Source: Eleusine coracana subsp. coracana (Eukaryota; Streptophyta; Magnoliopsida; Poales; Poaceae). Taken from it: a stretch of 64,000 nt of DNA. Location of the stretch: NCBI GenBank assembly GCA_032690845.1, contig CM064417.1, positions 31,812,432 to 31,876,431 of the forward strand. The letters are read 5' to 3'. Both the position numbers and the translations under genes were made by a program. Below are positions 24,862 to 36,881 of this stretch, piece by piece. A model generated the notes under the pieces. That model was not told the DNA's origin and ran no database searches. It saw only the letters and a program-made list of their open reading frames with translations. The stretch's first letter is position 1; each line of letters opens with the position of its first letter.

Positions 24862-26246
24862 TTAATTAATTTCCGGAAAACCCATCCTGGATTTCTCCAC
24901 GTCCTGCACCAAATACAGCATATTAAGCTGCATGCTACCTAACACATAAAAACCTTCACTACCTCGCTCGAACTGTAAGCAAATCCTCCCTCCAGCTTGG
25001 GGTTCGGACATGAGTCTTATTTCATCCAATTGGAACCGAGCACCATCTCTGAACACCATCTGCACTGTAGGCACTGCTCCGCAACGGCCAATACGGAGGA
25101 TCAAAGCACCATGGTATGTACACGCTCATATCCTTGGATCTCTTCGGCTACCGCATCGCTCAGCTTGTCCAACACACGATGTGGCAAAACCGAGAATGGT
25201 GTCCCAAGGTCAACGTGGCACAGTATTGGCTGAGTGGTTACCTGATCATCTGCAACCAAGTTGAGTGGGACGCCACCGACCGTGATGCCTTTCAGCTCCA
25301 CGTAGTAGAGGTCTCGGATTGTGAACATTGGAGTGAAGACTAAAGAGCCCTCGTCATAAGGCCCCACTTGTAGGTAGCCTACCGAGCTCGGAGAAGGCAG
25401 GTAGAAAGAGAAGGCCCTGTACTGGTGAGCTGATCCTTTTGCAACCTGCGATAGGAAGGAAAGGTCATGACCACCAAGGCCAATGATACCTGCGTATGGT
25501 CCGAATAGGCCTTCGTGTTCCTGGCTGCAACCAAAGACAAACTCCGGGAAGCTCTCAGACAAGTCGTAGTACTGAATCCGAAATATGCAGGTTTTATAGT
25601 CGGTGCAATTGGTATTGGAGATGGTTGCTTCTCTCGTTGCCAGGCAGGACGCTGATGTGCAGGACAGAGTGCGGTACGTGGAGGATGCTCTGCCATCGAA
25701 GAGTGGGTCATCCTGCTCGTAGCAGCTTTGTATGCAGGGCTCACACTGCACCCACGTGAATGAAGAGCCGGTGTCAACGAGGACGTTGTACTTCCTAGGT
25801 GGGGTGCCGAGGCCGATCTGGGCAACAAAGCCATATAGCTTACCGGCGCTGCTGACCGGCACCGTGATATTTGTTGGCAAAGGGTGACGACGGCGGAAGA
25901 AGAGGCTGGCCGAGAGCTGGTGGTGGCCGCTTCGATCAGCTGAATGCCAAAAAGGCGAGCAGGGATGCTGGTGGTGGTAAGCCGGATACCGATGCTGGTA
26001 TCGCTCTCAATCTTGTCATCTGCGAGGTAACAGTAAGGACCAAATCATCAGCAACAGCAGTTGACTCAAAATGAATCCAATTATTAGTGCTATTACCTTT
26101 AATTAGTTTCAATTAACTTAAATGAAGTCGAGATACTTACTATTCCAAATCGTAGAACAATCCATATCCATGTATGGATCTGTCGCGGCAGAAGAACATG
26201 CGTTAGTTCTTGACAAAAAAGCAATCAAGGCGAACAACACTTCCAT
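24862..26246 (-). pseudogene. Pepsin-like (A1) aspartic protease gene, two exons, frameshifted
   Basis: Exon 1 (26246-26141) starts ATG and encodes a signal-peptide-like start, MEVLFALIAFLSRTNACSSA. It ends at a good donor (GTAAGTAT). The 121-nt intron ends TTACCTCGCAG, and exon 2 begins at 26019. Exon 2 carries the N-lobe catalytic motif VDTGSSFTWVQCEPC (about 25790), conserved cysteines, FVFGCSQEHEG and GIIGLGG. The second catalytic site reads VDLGTPFSVLP where plant enzymes have DTGT or DSGT. The C-terminal part (25104-24862) has VQMVFRDGARFQL and FYVLGSMQLNMLYLVQDVEKSRMGF-like features. This is the plant nucellin/CND41-like secreted class. Two breaks show: the exon 2 frame continuing from exon 1 does not meet the frame of NITVPVSSAG near 25880, and a -1 shift with lost residues occurs at 25101-25104. 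It is probably a pseudogene; a sequencing error cannot be ruled out. Confidence 0.8.
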
Positions 26247-26643
26247 GTTCTTCGTCGTCTTCAAGGTTAACAATGGAGCCTTTTGTAGCTGTAGTTTAGG
26301 AGTTTGGCGTCGTTTGAGAAAAGAAAAGGGAGGAATGCAACCAGTACTCAAAATGGATGATGCGTATAATGCATCTTACATGTCCTACCTAACTTTTAGT
26401 AGTACATTCATGCTCTTTTGTCTTGTGTCAGCAAGTTATCTTCATGCAAGACGAATGCACAATAGGCCATAAAATCATTATTATGCCTCATTGCAAAATC
26501 ATTAGTTTTTCGTGTCACATAGCTGCCAGCAGCGAGTAATTCCATCTAATTTTTATCAGACACTCGTGGCACATATATCTCCTTATACATTTACTGGTTT
26601 TATCATCTGGTAAATTTAAACAATCAAGTTAATAATAGGGGCT

Positions 26644-26876
26644 ATTACGTTTTTACCCTTGGTCCAACGTCTAATTGTGATTTTATCCCTTGTTTTTAAA
26701 CCTTATGATTTTATCCCTGTGATTTTAGAACATTTATCCTTATTAAAATTTTACCCCCACCCAGTAAGTGAAAACTTTGTATTTAGTTTGAAAAACCAGG
26801 GATAAAATCACAAAGTTAAAAAAAAGCATAGTAAAATCACAATTGATGCCGAAACCAAGGGTAGAAACACAATTGT
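26644..26876. repeat. Inverted-repeat element (MITE-like), about 230 bp
   Basis: 26644-26697 (TTTTTACCCTTGGTCCAACG, then AATTGTGATTTTATCCCTTG) is matched in reverse by 26821-26876 (GTAAAATCACAATTGATGCC, then ACCAAGGGTAGAAACACAAT). The arms are about 50 bp and roughly 80% alike, around a centre rich in 'ttatccct' and 'gggataaaatcac'. No coding and no clear target duplication. Confidence 0.7.
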
Positions 26877-27927
26877 ACAATGAACTTTTCACAGTTGCCT
26901 AGAAAAATAGGCTAGAAATTCTCACAAAATACAAAACATCCGGCCCTTGATTCCAATCCATTAGCAAAAGATGAACATCTGACCCTTCATTATCAGTTTG
27001 ACCCTCATGTGAAAATAAGTATATGCCCCCTTCCTCCTTAACCTTATTTTTAGAAAATTAAAAACAACTTTCTGGCTTTTTGGAAGAGTTGCATACAACC
27101 TCCATTCGATATTTGTATGCTTGCGGATTTATTCTGTTGTCGTTAAAATACCTAACATCGATTACATCTGATTCTATCTTTAAGCTATATCTTCTAGTAT
27201 CAACTTGCCGCCTACTCCAAGTAAGGGTCTAAGTAAATATCTTATGGGCTTTTATCTTCAATGCTTTGCAATCAAGTCTCGACCCACTTGACAACATATC
27301 CGAGTGATTAGGTATCCCGCATATATATCTCCCATAAGTATAGGGATTTGCTAATTCTTAGTTAACTGAGATTTTGCACATTTCTTAATCAACTTTTTAA
27401 AATAAAACAAATATATTAATGAAACTTTTTTGTTGAGATGAAATATTTTATCATTAAAGTCGGAACTTCTAATTATATTGTTCACTTTTGAACCTTTTTC
27501 TCTTCCAAAGTAGAACTTTATTCTAATGAGATTGGAATTTTTTCTATTAAAGATAAAACATATTTTATAGGGACTTACTAATTTTCAGCCGATTGAAAGT
27601 TTGAACAATTTTCAATTGTTGCTTTAAACTATCAAACGAAGATCCAACGGTTTACAAATATTATACATAAAATTCTAAAAAAACAAAACACAAAATAACA
27701 AATTATTAATTAAATTTATCAGGTGATTAAAATCTAAAAAATATGTATTTTATATATACATAAAATTCTTAGTGAAAGACGAGACCGTTTGTTGTATATC
27801 AATTTGGAATGTTCTTTGAAAACTTTTTTGTCTTCACGCGTTCTGGTTTTAGCACAAACCCACGTACCGTGCGTACACTCATTTATTATAGGTCGGATAA
27901 TTTCCAGCTGTGATGTCTTCTACATTA
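26877..27927. other. AT-rich spacer, no gene seen
   Basis: 27570-27650 shares phrases with 45225-45290 in opposite orientation ('aattttcagccgattgaaagtttgaacaattttcaattg' against 'tgaaagttgttcaaattttcaattagctgaaaatta'), suggesting a dispersed MITE. No coding frame or RNA gene is visible. Confidence 0.4.
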
Positions 27928-27932
27928 AAAAC

Positions 27933-28198
27933 TGTTGTAAAATTCTTACTAGGCCAGATCCACCTTCTAAAAGAAGATTTACTGACCCATGTAAGCTCAT
28001 TATCAAAATCAGGCACAACACGAATTCAAATTTTCACCTTATAAATAATTAAGGAAGCATCCCATTATAAATTCATCAAAATTACTAAATAAAGAATTTA
28101 GTCTCCTCTATTCTTGTTTTTAATTTTCGTTCTCGGATCTACGTGTCTAAATTTCATCTCTAGACCTGCAATCACTGATAACTTAACACGTTATCAGC
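27933..28198 (+). repeat. Copia 5' LTR, 266 bp
   Basis: It starts TGTTGTAAAATTCTTACTAG and ends GATAACTTAACA, pairing with 33640-33875. It contains a TATAAATA-type promoter box near 28041 (CTTATAAATAATTAAGG). Confidence 0.9.
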
Positions 28199-29546
28199 AC
28201 ACTCTAACAGAGCTAACATCATCATCCCAGCTCCCGTGCACGAAGCGCTCTAGCCGCCACCAGCAACCCGCACACGCACGCAGCAACCAGAAAAAAAAAT
28301 AGCCACGAAGGCAGCAGCACACACGCGACCCGCGCATGCATGCAGCAGCGCACTCGCGATGCACGCATGCCTTGGCCCCCAGGCGTCGCTCCAGCAAACA
28401 AGCAAAGCAACAAAAGAAAAAACAAAAGAAAAAAGAAAGAAAGAATGACTAACGCCTCGCGCGCACGAGCAAAAGCAAGCTCCCACGCGCGCGTACCTCG
28501 CGCTCAGGCCACGAGCGCCCAAGGCCGCGGCTGTCTCTCGCATGCAAATACGCGGCCGCACGCCCCCACCGCACGTGAGCCGACCGCCTGCGACAGCGGC
28601 AAAGCCCAACACTCGCGTCGAGGAACAACGGGCCGGGGTCGCTCCCTAGCGCGCACGCAGCTCGCGATTGGGTCTGCACCCACCGCGCTCGCACGAGCAA
28701 GAAGCTTGCCCGCCCGCGTGCCACGAAGGCACAACGGCGCGCGGAGGAAGTCTGGCTGGCACCCGCCAGATCGAGAGAAAGATCTGGAGGCGTCGGTGGA
28801 AGAATATGGAAAGAAAGAGAAGAGGGAAGGAGTGGCGGGCGACCGGTGGAGAAGAAAGAAAGTGGGAGAAAGTCAAAGCAAACTAAGGTTTCACCCTATT
28901 TATACTTTCACACAGCAAATGGGCCAGACTAAAAAAAGATGGGTCGGTTTTGGCTCATTACAAGCCCAATTCGTGAAATATCTGAAACTTTTGCAATTCA
29001 GTTCTCAGAATTGTTAGATTTTACAAGAAAAGTCCTGATTTTCTCGTAGAAAAATTCATGACTTTTAGAGAATAAATCTACAGTCCGGTTTTTTTTCACA
29101 AAAGTTTCTGATGATTATAAAAATTACCATGAGGATATAGAAACTCACAGAATAATGTGAAATTTCACAGTGTGTGTTATTTTTGCATATAACACCCCTG
29201 AATTATTGATCAAATCTTCGTTTTCTCGCAGAAACAAACTTGATTTTTCCAAAAATACTCCCGCAATATAATTTTGCATTAAAGTCTTTGGTAATTATGA
29301 AAATTTCCATTGGTCCCCCGAAAATGCAGAATAACTAGAAATTCACGGGAGAGTGTTATTTTGTACGGATTTTTCCATATTTGTGAGAATGGACTACGGT
29401 CGTTATAATATACTGTTTTTATGATTTATTGGTCGTTTTAATGTAGAAACACCAACGAAATAACTTAAACATGAAGTTTTCGTTATACCATCATACATAT
29501 GCCCCCAATTACTTGGATATATCATTTGAATACATGAAGTAATCCT
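28199..29546 (+). other. Copia 5' leader with an unusual GC-rich block
   Basis: 28215-28890 is GC-rich, full of 'cgcgcacgcacg'-type phrases, inside an otherwise AT-rich element. 28891-29546 is AT-rich again, with repeated phrases such as 'ttctcgtagaaa' and 'tttctcgcagaaa'. Frames in the GC-rich part (28340-29014 plus, and others on the minus strand) are Arg/Ala-rich and unlike any known protein. The block could be part of the element's leader or captured host DNA. Confidence 0.5.
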
Positions 29547-29900
29547 TTGCATAATGATATCTCGCAAATGTCAGACCTTATGAAGAGAGAATTTGATGAG
29601 CTTTCCCCCCATGGAAATAACTACCGGTTATGGGCACTTGATGTTAAAATACTGCTTAGTAGCAAGAACCGATTGAAGACGATTTTGCCCAAACAAGAAG
29701 ATTCTCCCGCAACAGAATCGGACAAAGCTGAAGCCCTGCTTTTTCTGAGGCGTCACGGAAGTGCCACATTGAAGGATGAATACATAATTTAAAGAAGCGC
29801 AAAGGTATTATGGGACTTATTGCATGAACGCTTTGAGAAGATTAGAATAGTCTTACTCCCCACAGAAGACATCATGAAGATGAATTCTAGAACATGTGCA
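29547..29900 (+). pseudogene. Copia gag remnant
   Basis: 29547 starts MHNDISQMSDLMKREFDEL followed by NNYRLWALDVKILLSSK, matching the UBN2/copia gag opening (NYLTWALDVKIHL in many plant elements). After a stop at 29790 the frame continues with AKVLWDLLHERFEKI, typical of the next gag segment. The protein forms the particle that carries the element RNA. It is truncated, and no zinc knuckle is seen. Confidence 0.8.
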
Positions 29901-30066
29901 TGAAGATTCCAAGTAGTCTCGTAGACTACCTAGAATCAAATCTATGCATTTGTAATAGGGGTGCATTATATATTGATTTCTAGAAGGAATTAATTGGTTT
30001 TCCTATGTACTCTCACGAAGAGAAGACATTTTCTATTAATTTATTGTATTAGTTTGTGAAAAATTA

Positions 30067-30435
30067 TTGCCTTATTTTACTCTATTGATTATACATTATT
30101 GTATCATGGAGTACAATGGCATGGATGATAAGCTCTGTCATGTAGACAGTTGCACTGCCGCTACGGTTCTAAAGGACACTTGTTATTTTCACATACTACG
30201 AAAGTATGATGAAGATACAACTACTATCATTCGTAATGATACTTGGATTGTTGGCACATGCAGAACCATAAACGTCCTAACAATTGAAGCACATGTGGTA
30301 ATTCATGATGCATTACTTTATTCTGAGTTTACTCAGAAATTGTTTAGCTTTAAGGACTTTCATGCCAATGGATTTCACGAAGAAATCAATAATAACGAAG
30401 GCGAAGAACCTCTCATTATGATCAATATGATGTAA
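30067..30435 (+). pseudogene. Copia aspartic protease remnant
   Basis: The frame contains CHVDSCTAATVLKDTCYF, the retropepsin active-site region of copia elements, where D-S-G is usual; here the Gly is Cys. It is followed by WIVGTCRTINVLTIEA and ALLYSEFTQKLFSFKDFHANGFHEE, matching the LYSP..RNLLSFKDIRxNGYH segment that follows the protease. The enzyme would cut the Gag-Pol protein; the D-S-C change suggests it is inactive. Confidence 0.75.
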
Positions 30436-33019
30436 AAAATATTGAAGAATTCAAAAAGTCACAACTTGAAGAAAAAAGATTTCCTAAATCAAGAAGATTT
30501 TTGTGCGTCATATGCGCAAAAGGGAAACTAATCGCTCGACCCAAACTTAAGATTCAAGTAGAATCGATGATAGCATTGCTTATTGCTTACCTCTTGTTAG
30601 GGGCATGCAGTGTTGCATGTAGCAGCACTAGTTCGATTGAGACTATCTACTACAGATGAACAATCATCCTTAGATATGGTGCGTGTTTTCCACTTATGAA
30701 GATTTGGATGTGTTGAATACATATCAATCCCTCCACCTAAGTGAACTGCAATGTGTGCATAATGGAACCTTGAAGTTTACATTGGCTATGAAAGCTCATT
30801 CATAATCAAGCATTTAAAGTGCTCCACTGGATATTTACATACGGTTCGGTTCGTTGATTGTATTTTTATTGAAGATTATTTCCCGATATTAGGGGAGGCA
30901 AGCAGCTCTCTAAAGGCGAATGTTGAGAAATAGACTAGGAAGCTAAAGGAATCCACTGAATGGATACTTGCACAAGAGAAAATGAACTCGAAGTTCAGAA
31001 TATCCTCCATCTATAGAGCATTGCTAATAGACACACAAGAGAAACTGGACATAGAGCATGTCTAGTTCACTGCATATGAATTTAGAAACGTGCGTAAATT
31101 ATTGAAGAATTTTTACCATAACTGCATATATGAATGGACACTCACATGAAGTGAGATATGGACCAATCTGAAGGTACATCGCTGAAGCTCATCATAGGGG
31201 ATACATTTATAAATATGCTATTAAATGATCTGATGATGACATTAGGGGAAGAGAATGACCGTGGAATTAATGTCTTATATATTTTCAAGAAAAAATGATC
31301 ATGATCATCAATATTCCTAGAAAAAATATATTCACGTACTACATGTGAGCATGAAGCTCAAATGGAATACCAGATAAATTTGCATTGAAGCAAAGAGGAG
31401 TGCAACTTGAAGTTACAAACTAGAAGTTATATTTTACATGAAGTAAAATGAGCATTGAATTAATATATTACGGGGACGCCTGCATATATATCATCATGGT
31501 AGAATGACATACAAGTCATTTATTCCATTCTTATGGATAATTATAGATTCTAGAGCTGATCACTCTAAAAGCTATAATGAAGTCTTTGGCTTATGGAACT
31601 AACAAACTCAAGAATGAAATCATTGAAGAAACTCCTTGTTCGTATATTTCACAAAGAAATTATCTCACGAAGAGAGTATCATGAAGATGAACCCATTACT
31701 ATAAGCGCGCATATATAGTAAGGGAATATAAAACAACTATGATATGGTATTAAATCATCTTGAAAGATGAATGTGGGAGAGAATTGAAGTATTGTTAACA
31801 ACATTTCTTCTGAAATTTTACTATTGTTTCTCTTATGAGAATCCGGATCTGGAAATAAAGTCCATGGCATAAATGCTTGCAACAGCTACATCGGGTCAAT
31901 GAATAAAGCAATTGAGGATGAAGCATAAATTTATGGTTCATAGGTCACGAAGACTTATACTCCTACTCATGAAATGTTCTGATTATTTCTGGTAAGACAT
32001 ATTAAATAAATGCAGTGAATCAAGTGGATTATCTAAATCCATATAATGAAATCCTCGAAGAATGTAATATTGTAACATCTGAATAATTTGTGATGAGAAG
32101 TCTCATGAAGAACACCTCATTAAAGAAATGCATCCACGAAGGAGCGTCACTTAATCCAAAGTCTCATGAAGAGCATCTCCATAGAAGAGATACCCCCACG
32201 AAGGAATAAGTTAGTGAATGACTTTACCAGACGAATTATGAAATAAACACCACTGATCTTTGAAGGATTTTAACCCGATTCGATTAATATAGAATCATAA
32301 GTACTTCAAAAGTAATTGCTAGCAACAGAAATATGATTTTATATGATACCATGAAGGTATTTGGTGTAATCCCCAACAAGAAATGAAGACTGGTGTATGA
32401 TCTTGAAGATCTCTATAGAATGTTGCACCACTGTAGCAACTTTTATTTTTCCAATCCTATGAAAGGATAAAATAATTATTGTACATATCAAATAAGTGCT
32501 AATTTGACTATGTCAAACTTATATATGCACGAAGCGTATTGCTCCCTTACTCTCATTGCAATCTTAGAAGAATTATGAAAAAAAAGTCTTTTCGAGACTT
32601 AGCACTATGGTAATATTTTTTACCATTGCTTATATGCATTATTGAAGAATGTATAAGATATTGAACACGAAGTTCAAAGAATGTCCATATGAGGGGGAGC
32701 TTATTGAATAGTATCATTTATTTATTTTGATCACGAAGATCACTTTTCCTATTCATGAAGGTTATGTATTGTACTCTTTTTCTTTGTGAGTTTTTACTCG
32801 AAGGTTTCTCATATAAGGTTTTTGACGAGGCAATACATCTACTAGAAATATATAGCCTGACACTGAGCATGTGACATTTGAATGGGATCAAGCAAATCTT
32901 CAGATTATGAGAGAAACTGAAGATCTCAAATTATTTTCAAGAAGTATGCAGAAGTAACTCTGTCAACAAAGCAATCCATCATTTCTACTTCAACAAATGA
33001 CTATCAGATCATCGTAATA
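30436..33019 (+). pseudogene. Copia integrase/RT region, decayed beyond clear reading
   Basis: The stretch lies between recognisable protease and RNase H and so should hold integrase and RT. It is AT-rich with many stops, and I could not place catalytic residues. Recurrent 'gaagaa' and 'cacgaag' phrases are visible. The space (2.6 kb) is short for the two domains, so deletion is likely. Confidence 0.5.
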
Positions 33020-33390
33020 TTTGACGCTATCGAGAAATGCACTTGGCTCAGGAGGATGTCAAGACATATATTGAATACTTGTGGAGTGACGCAAACTCCA
33101 TCCCCTATAATTATCTATGAAGATAATAGAGCTGCACAAATACAATCGGGATATATAAAGTCGAACAGGACAAAGCATATGTTACCTAAATTCTTCCATA
33201 CACATGAATTGCAAAAGAATGGAGAGATTTTGGTAACTCATGTTTGACATTGTGATGATCATTCAGATTTATTCACAAATGCATTACTAGTTTGCACTTT
33301 TGAAAAGTGTCGATGTGGTATTGGCATGACAAAAATAGAGAAATGCTTGGAACAGGCGAAGAACTTCCCTAAGTACATCATATTCCCGAA
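33020..33390 (+). pseudogene. Copia RNase H C-terminal remnant
   Basis: The frame reads IIIYEDNRAAQIQSGYIKS, then NRTKHMLPKFFHTHELQKNG, then (after a stop at 33247) HSDLFTNALLVCTFEKC. This matches the copia RNase H end (LYEDNAACIAQ..GYIKGDRTKHISPKFF.THELQ, then DLFTKSLP). It lies just before the polypurine tract and 3' LTR, as expected. Confidence 0.88.
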
Positions 33391-33639
33391 TTAAAGTCTT
33401 ATGTCGAAGATAATGCATATCGTTTACGAAGATTGGTAATTATTAATGATGAAGATTATAATATTATATTCTTTTTTTCTTATGAGTTTTTGATATGAAG
33501 TTTCTCATTAAGGTTTTTGATGAGGCAGTACGTGCAACACAAGTAGCGGTAATATGTGCTCTTTTCTCTATTTTTCTCACTGGATTTTTAAGAAGTTTTT
33601 ATGATACATATTTATCGTGATAAAGAGCCCAAGGGAGAG

Positions 33640-33875
33640 TGTTATAAAACTCTTACTAGGCCAGGTGCACCTTCTAGAAGAAGGTCTCCTGGCCCATATG
33701 GGCTCATTATCAAAATCGGGCCTAACATAAAGTAGGGTTTCCCCTTATAAATAGTTAAGGAGACATCCCATTATAAATTCGTTAGAATTACTGAATAAAG
33801 AATTTCGTCTCCTCTATTCTTATTTTTAATTTTTATTCTCGGATCTACGTACCTGCGATCATCGATAACTTAACA
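33640..33875 (+). repeat. Copia 3' LTR, 236 bp
   Basis: It starts TGTTATAAAACTCTTACTAG, ends GATAACTTAACA, and is followed by the target duplication AAAAC (33876-33880). The purine tract AAGGGAGAG lies directly before it. Confidence 0.9.
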
Positions 33876-33880
33876 AAAAC

Positions 33881-34326
33881 AAGAAGAGCATCTCCAAGAG
33901 ATGTGGGTTTTGTATAACTAGGTAGGTTGACGTGCTACGCCACGTCCAGACGGGAATGGACTTTTCTTTTCTTCGTATTTGTTATGTCTGCATTTTGATT
34001 TCGTGTATATGTGCGCTGGAATATGTGTCTGGCCAAATTTGTGTATAAATAGAGCCTGTTGGGTGTGCTTTGCTATAGCGGTGGGTAAAACCCAACCAAA
34101 AAAAGGTCCGGACTCAAAGGCTGTCCTTTTTATAATTAAAAAATAGAGATGGACGGATATGCTTTGTATTGTTCACTTTGGAACCTCCGCCCGTCTACAG
34201 GATAAGAAGTAAACATAGTACAACATCTTGGTTCATTCGTTCTTGTCATCTCATCCAAAAAAAAAGAGAAAAAAGCCTTGTTCTTGCCTATCGAAACAGC
34301 ATCCTGGTCCAAGCTCCAAGCGTGCG

Positions 34327-34358
<32 letters not shown>

Positions 34359-36599
34359 GTCTTCAGTCCTCCATCTCTCGCATCTGGTGTGCTCTGGCTC
34401 GTGCAAAGGTCGTCGCTGCAAGAGAGACATTGCCACAAAATCTCTTATGCTATAGTGCAAAATCCTGGTCTTTTTTATCTATTTATAGATGTCATTTTTA
34501 TTTCTCGTGCAAAGGTTGACACCATCTGGTCAAAGCAGCCACAGGAGGTGACCCTGTCTAGAGGCGTCGCTTGTCCTGGAGCATATGCAAGCCTGCCACC
34601 CCTCGGTCGGCAAAGGGCCTAGTGGCTAGCCGGCAAAGGAGACCGAACCACAACCACCAATAGTAGGCGGTGGACTACTAGACTATCTTGGTCATGGATG
34701 CCGTATGGAGCCGAGGCGGTGGTGGCGTCGAAGGCTGGCCAAATAGATGGCGCAATGATCGTGCGGCGCCTAACCATTCATAAATCCCCCAAGGCAGTTC
34801 GAAGCATTCATGTCAGAGAGTGGTGGTGGACCTGGCCCTCCCCCAAATCCGGCTTCATTGCAGCAGCTCGTCCATGGCGGCTTTAAGTGGAAGGGCTGGT
34901 TTGCTGAGCTCGTCGGCAAGCATTCACTAGCAATCGAGGTCAGCCATTTTTCTTTCACATACTGTCCTCTCTTCTTCGATCTACAAGGAGGATGCAGCAA
35001 GAACCGACAAGATTCGGAAGCCGTCTTGCGGGTGGGGCCACTAGGTGGAGCAGCGGGGAGGCTGCCCAAAGAGGCTCGCACACAGGCTGGTTGTCGATAT
35101 AGTGAAAAAAGGTAACACGGCAGACTGTAAATGTATCCACGAGAGCCAGAATTACCAGAGCTCCGCAAATCCTTCTGCTGTCTACTTTAGACTATTTTTG
35201 GCTGTGATGTGTCCTTAAAACGAGCAACCCACACTCACGTGCACGATTCGGACTCCATATTGCCGAGCGCGCCAGCTGTAAAATGGAAAATCTAGTGGAG
35301 ATCATGCCAGACAGGGTGCGTGGACGCGAGTCATGCGACATGCCCCGGGGCTCTAGCCTCTTTTAGATGACGTATAAGGCAACAGGGATACCGACGGCAA
35401 ACGATTACGATTCATTTCCATACATGACAAACGATTACAATTCATTTCCATATCCTAGGTAAAACCCCCTTTGTCTCCTCTTTATGAAAAGGATCAATAA
35501 TAAAGATCAATAAAGCATGGCCAAAGCAGTTACAATCCATCCCAGTAATGTGGAGCACTCAGCTAGGTTTAGATGCTATATATGAAATGCATTCAAATCT
35601 AGATCATAAATGTTTCATGCTTACATGCTGTATCTGAAACGCATACAAAACCTGATCATAACTGTTCCACCACAATTCAAGATGCTTAAGCTAGAATTCC
35701 TATCTAGGATAAAAAAAAACTTCTCATCTTCGTCATAGCTTTTCAGCATATGACTTGAAGCATCCTCATTTACTTGGACCTCCATCTGTAGTACTTTAGT
35801 CTGTTCTTCTCTTCATCAGAATTATCTAAACCTGTCCGAAACAACAACACACACACATTTTATCAAATATTGACATGGGATCATTAAGTTTGGCACTTTG
35901 AACTCATAAAACAAAAGTCCATTTCTACCATTCAACATGGCCCAGCACTAAAAGCTGGCACACAGAATACAATTGTTCATCTCCTAGCAAATTTAGAACA
36001 GCCCATGTTATGAATTACAACAACGATCTTGGTTTAATTCTACAATCAATGTATTGACAAGTAATATTGCAGATGTATCGTGCCATTGGAAAAGGATGTG
36101 ATTGGTTCTGGTTGGTTAAACAGCACATTTGTTTGTGCATTGCCATCCTATTTTCAACAGATCATCTGCGGTCAGTACAAGAAGATATATAATTCCATAG
36201 CATCATCCAAAAAAAAGAGACTAATCTACTTTCATCTAATCTAAATCATTTGAAATACCTAGTTCCCTCTGATTAAAAAAAAATCAACACTTGTCCTTTG
36301 AATCCACTTATTGATATTACATCCTAGTAGTCTGGCTCAAAAATTTCCACCATATTTTTACACCTGAACTTTAATTTTTAGAAATATGACATATTAAAGA
36401 GCAATACAAAAACAAGGAATCACTAAAATCAGTCCACTCACTCAGTTTATCTTCCATTTTGTTTTCAGACCACATTCCTCACTGCAAACATAAAAGATGC
36501 CTAGGAATTTGAAAGTCCATACAACTTTCACAAGTAAGAATCTCCTAACTGATTTCTATTTGTTAGCTTTCCTAAGCAATCAAGAATGTTAGTTAGCTT
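33881..36599. other. Mixed spacer, no supported gene
   Basis: 34500-35120 is GC-moderate and has short frames on both strands with no recognised domain. 35396-35455 has a 33-bp phrase twice in tandem ('gacaaacgattacaattcatttccata'). 35570-35680 has a looser tandem pair ('gaaatgcattcaaatctagatcataa' and 'gaaacgcatacaaaacctgatcataac'). The rest is AT-rich and may include the 3' flank of the membrane-protein gene. Confidence 0.35.
34327..34358 (+). repeat. (CT)n microsatellite
   Basis: An almost pure CT dinucleotide run; the frames crossing it are Leu/Ser or Arg/Glu artefacts. Confidence 0.95.
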
Positions 36600-36600
36600 A

Positions 36601-36668
36601 GGGGGTGTTCGTTTCCATGATGAGCTAAAGTTTAGCACCTAAAATTTGAGCTAAACTTTAGCACCTAA
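36601..36668. repeat. MITE-type fragment with GGGGTGTTCGTT end
   Basis: GGGGGTGTTCGTTTCCATGA is followed by 'gctaaagtttagcacctaaa' and its near-inverse 'gagctaaactttagcaccta'. The 'gggtgttcgtt...aaactttagcacc' layout is common at the ends of grass MITEs. Only one end is clear. Confidence 0.6.
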
Positions 36669-36881
36669 ACTGACTTGCAAATATTCAGCAGAACCTGGAA
36701 AACTGAATTATCAGTAACAAGAACAGTACGATCCATACCTTGTTGAATGGAATATTTCATATCACTATCACTGGTAAGCTAAATCCTTCTTAGCTTAATA
36801 ATCACCTCAGTCCATTGCCCTGTCTGTCACATATTTTATCAGTTCAGTTAGACAATCTAAGCTTCTTGGTTTACCATTATA

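Larger units (their letters stand above)
27933..33875 (+). mobile_element. Ty1/copia LTR retrotransposon, complete ends, decayed interior
   Basis: Both LTRs are present, each beginning TGTT and ending AACA, and a 5-bp target duplication AAAAC lies outside them (27928-27932 and 33876-33880). A primer-site-like TTATCAGCAC follows the 5' LTR (28201-28210), and a purine tract AAGGGAGAG precedes the 3' LTR. Inside, gag, protease and RNase H remnants occur in copia order on the plus strand. The integrase and most of the RT region (30436-33000) has too many stops to read. The LTRs have diverged clearly (266 and 236 bp, with indels), so it is an old insertion. Confidence 0.93.

Noticed and set aside
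25116..25759. Plus-strand frames opposite the aspartic protease
   Set aside because: They are shadows of the minus-strand coding sequence, which has clear protease motifs.
28340..29017. 225-codon plus-strand frame in the copia leader
   Set aside because: Arg/Ala-rich low-complexity translation of GC-rich DNA; equally long frames occur on the opposite strand at the same place.
34136..34519. Open frames across the (CT)n repeat
   Set aside because: A dinucleotide repeat is open in several frames; the Ser/Leu and Arg/Glu runs are artefacts.
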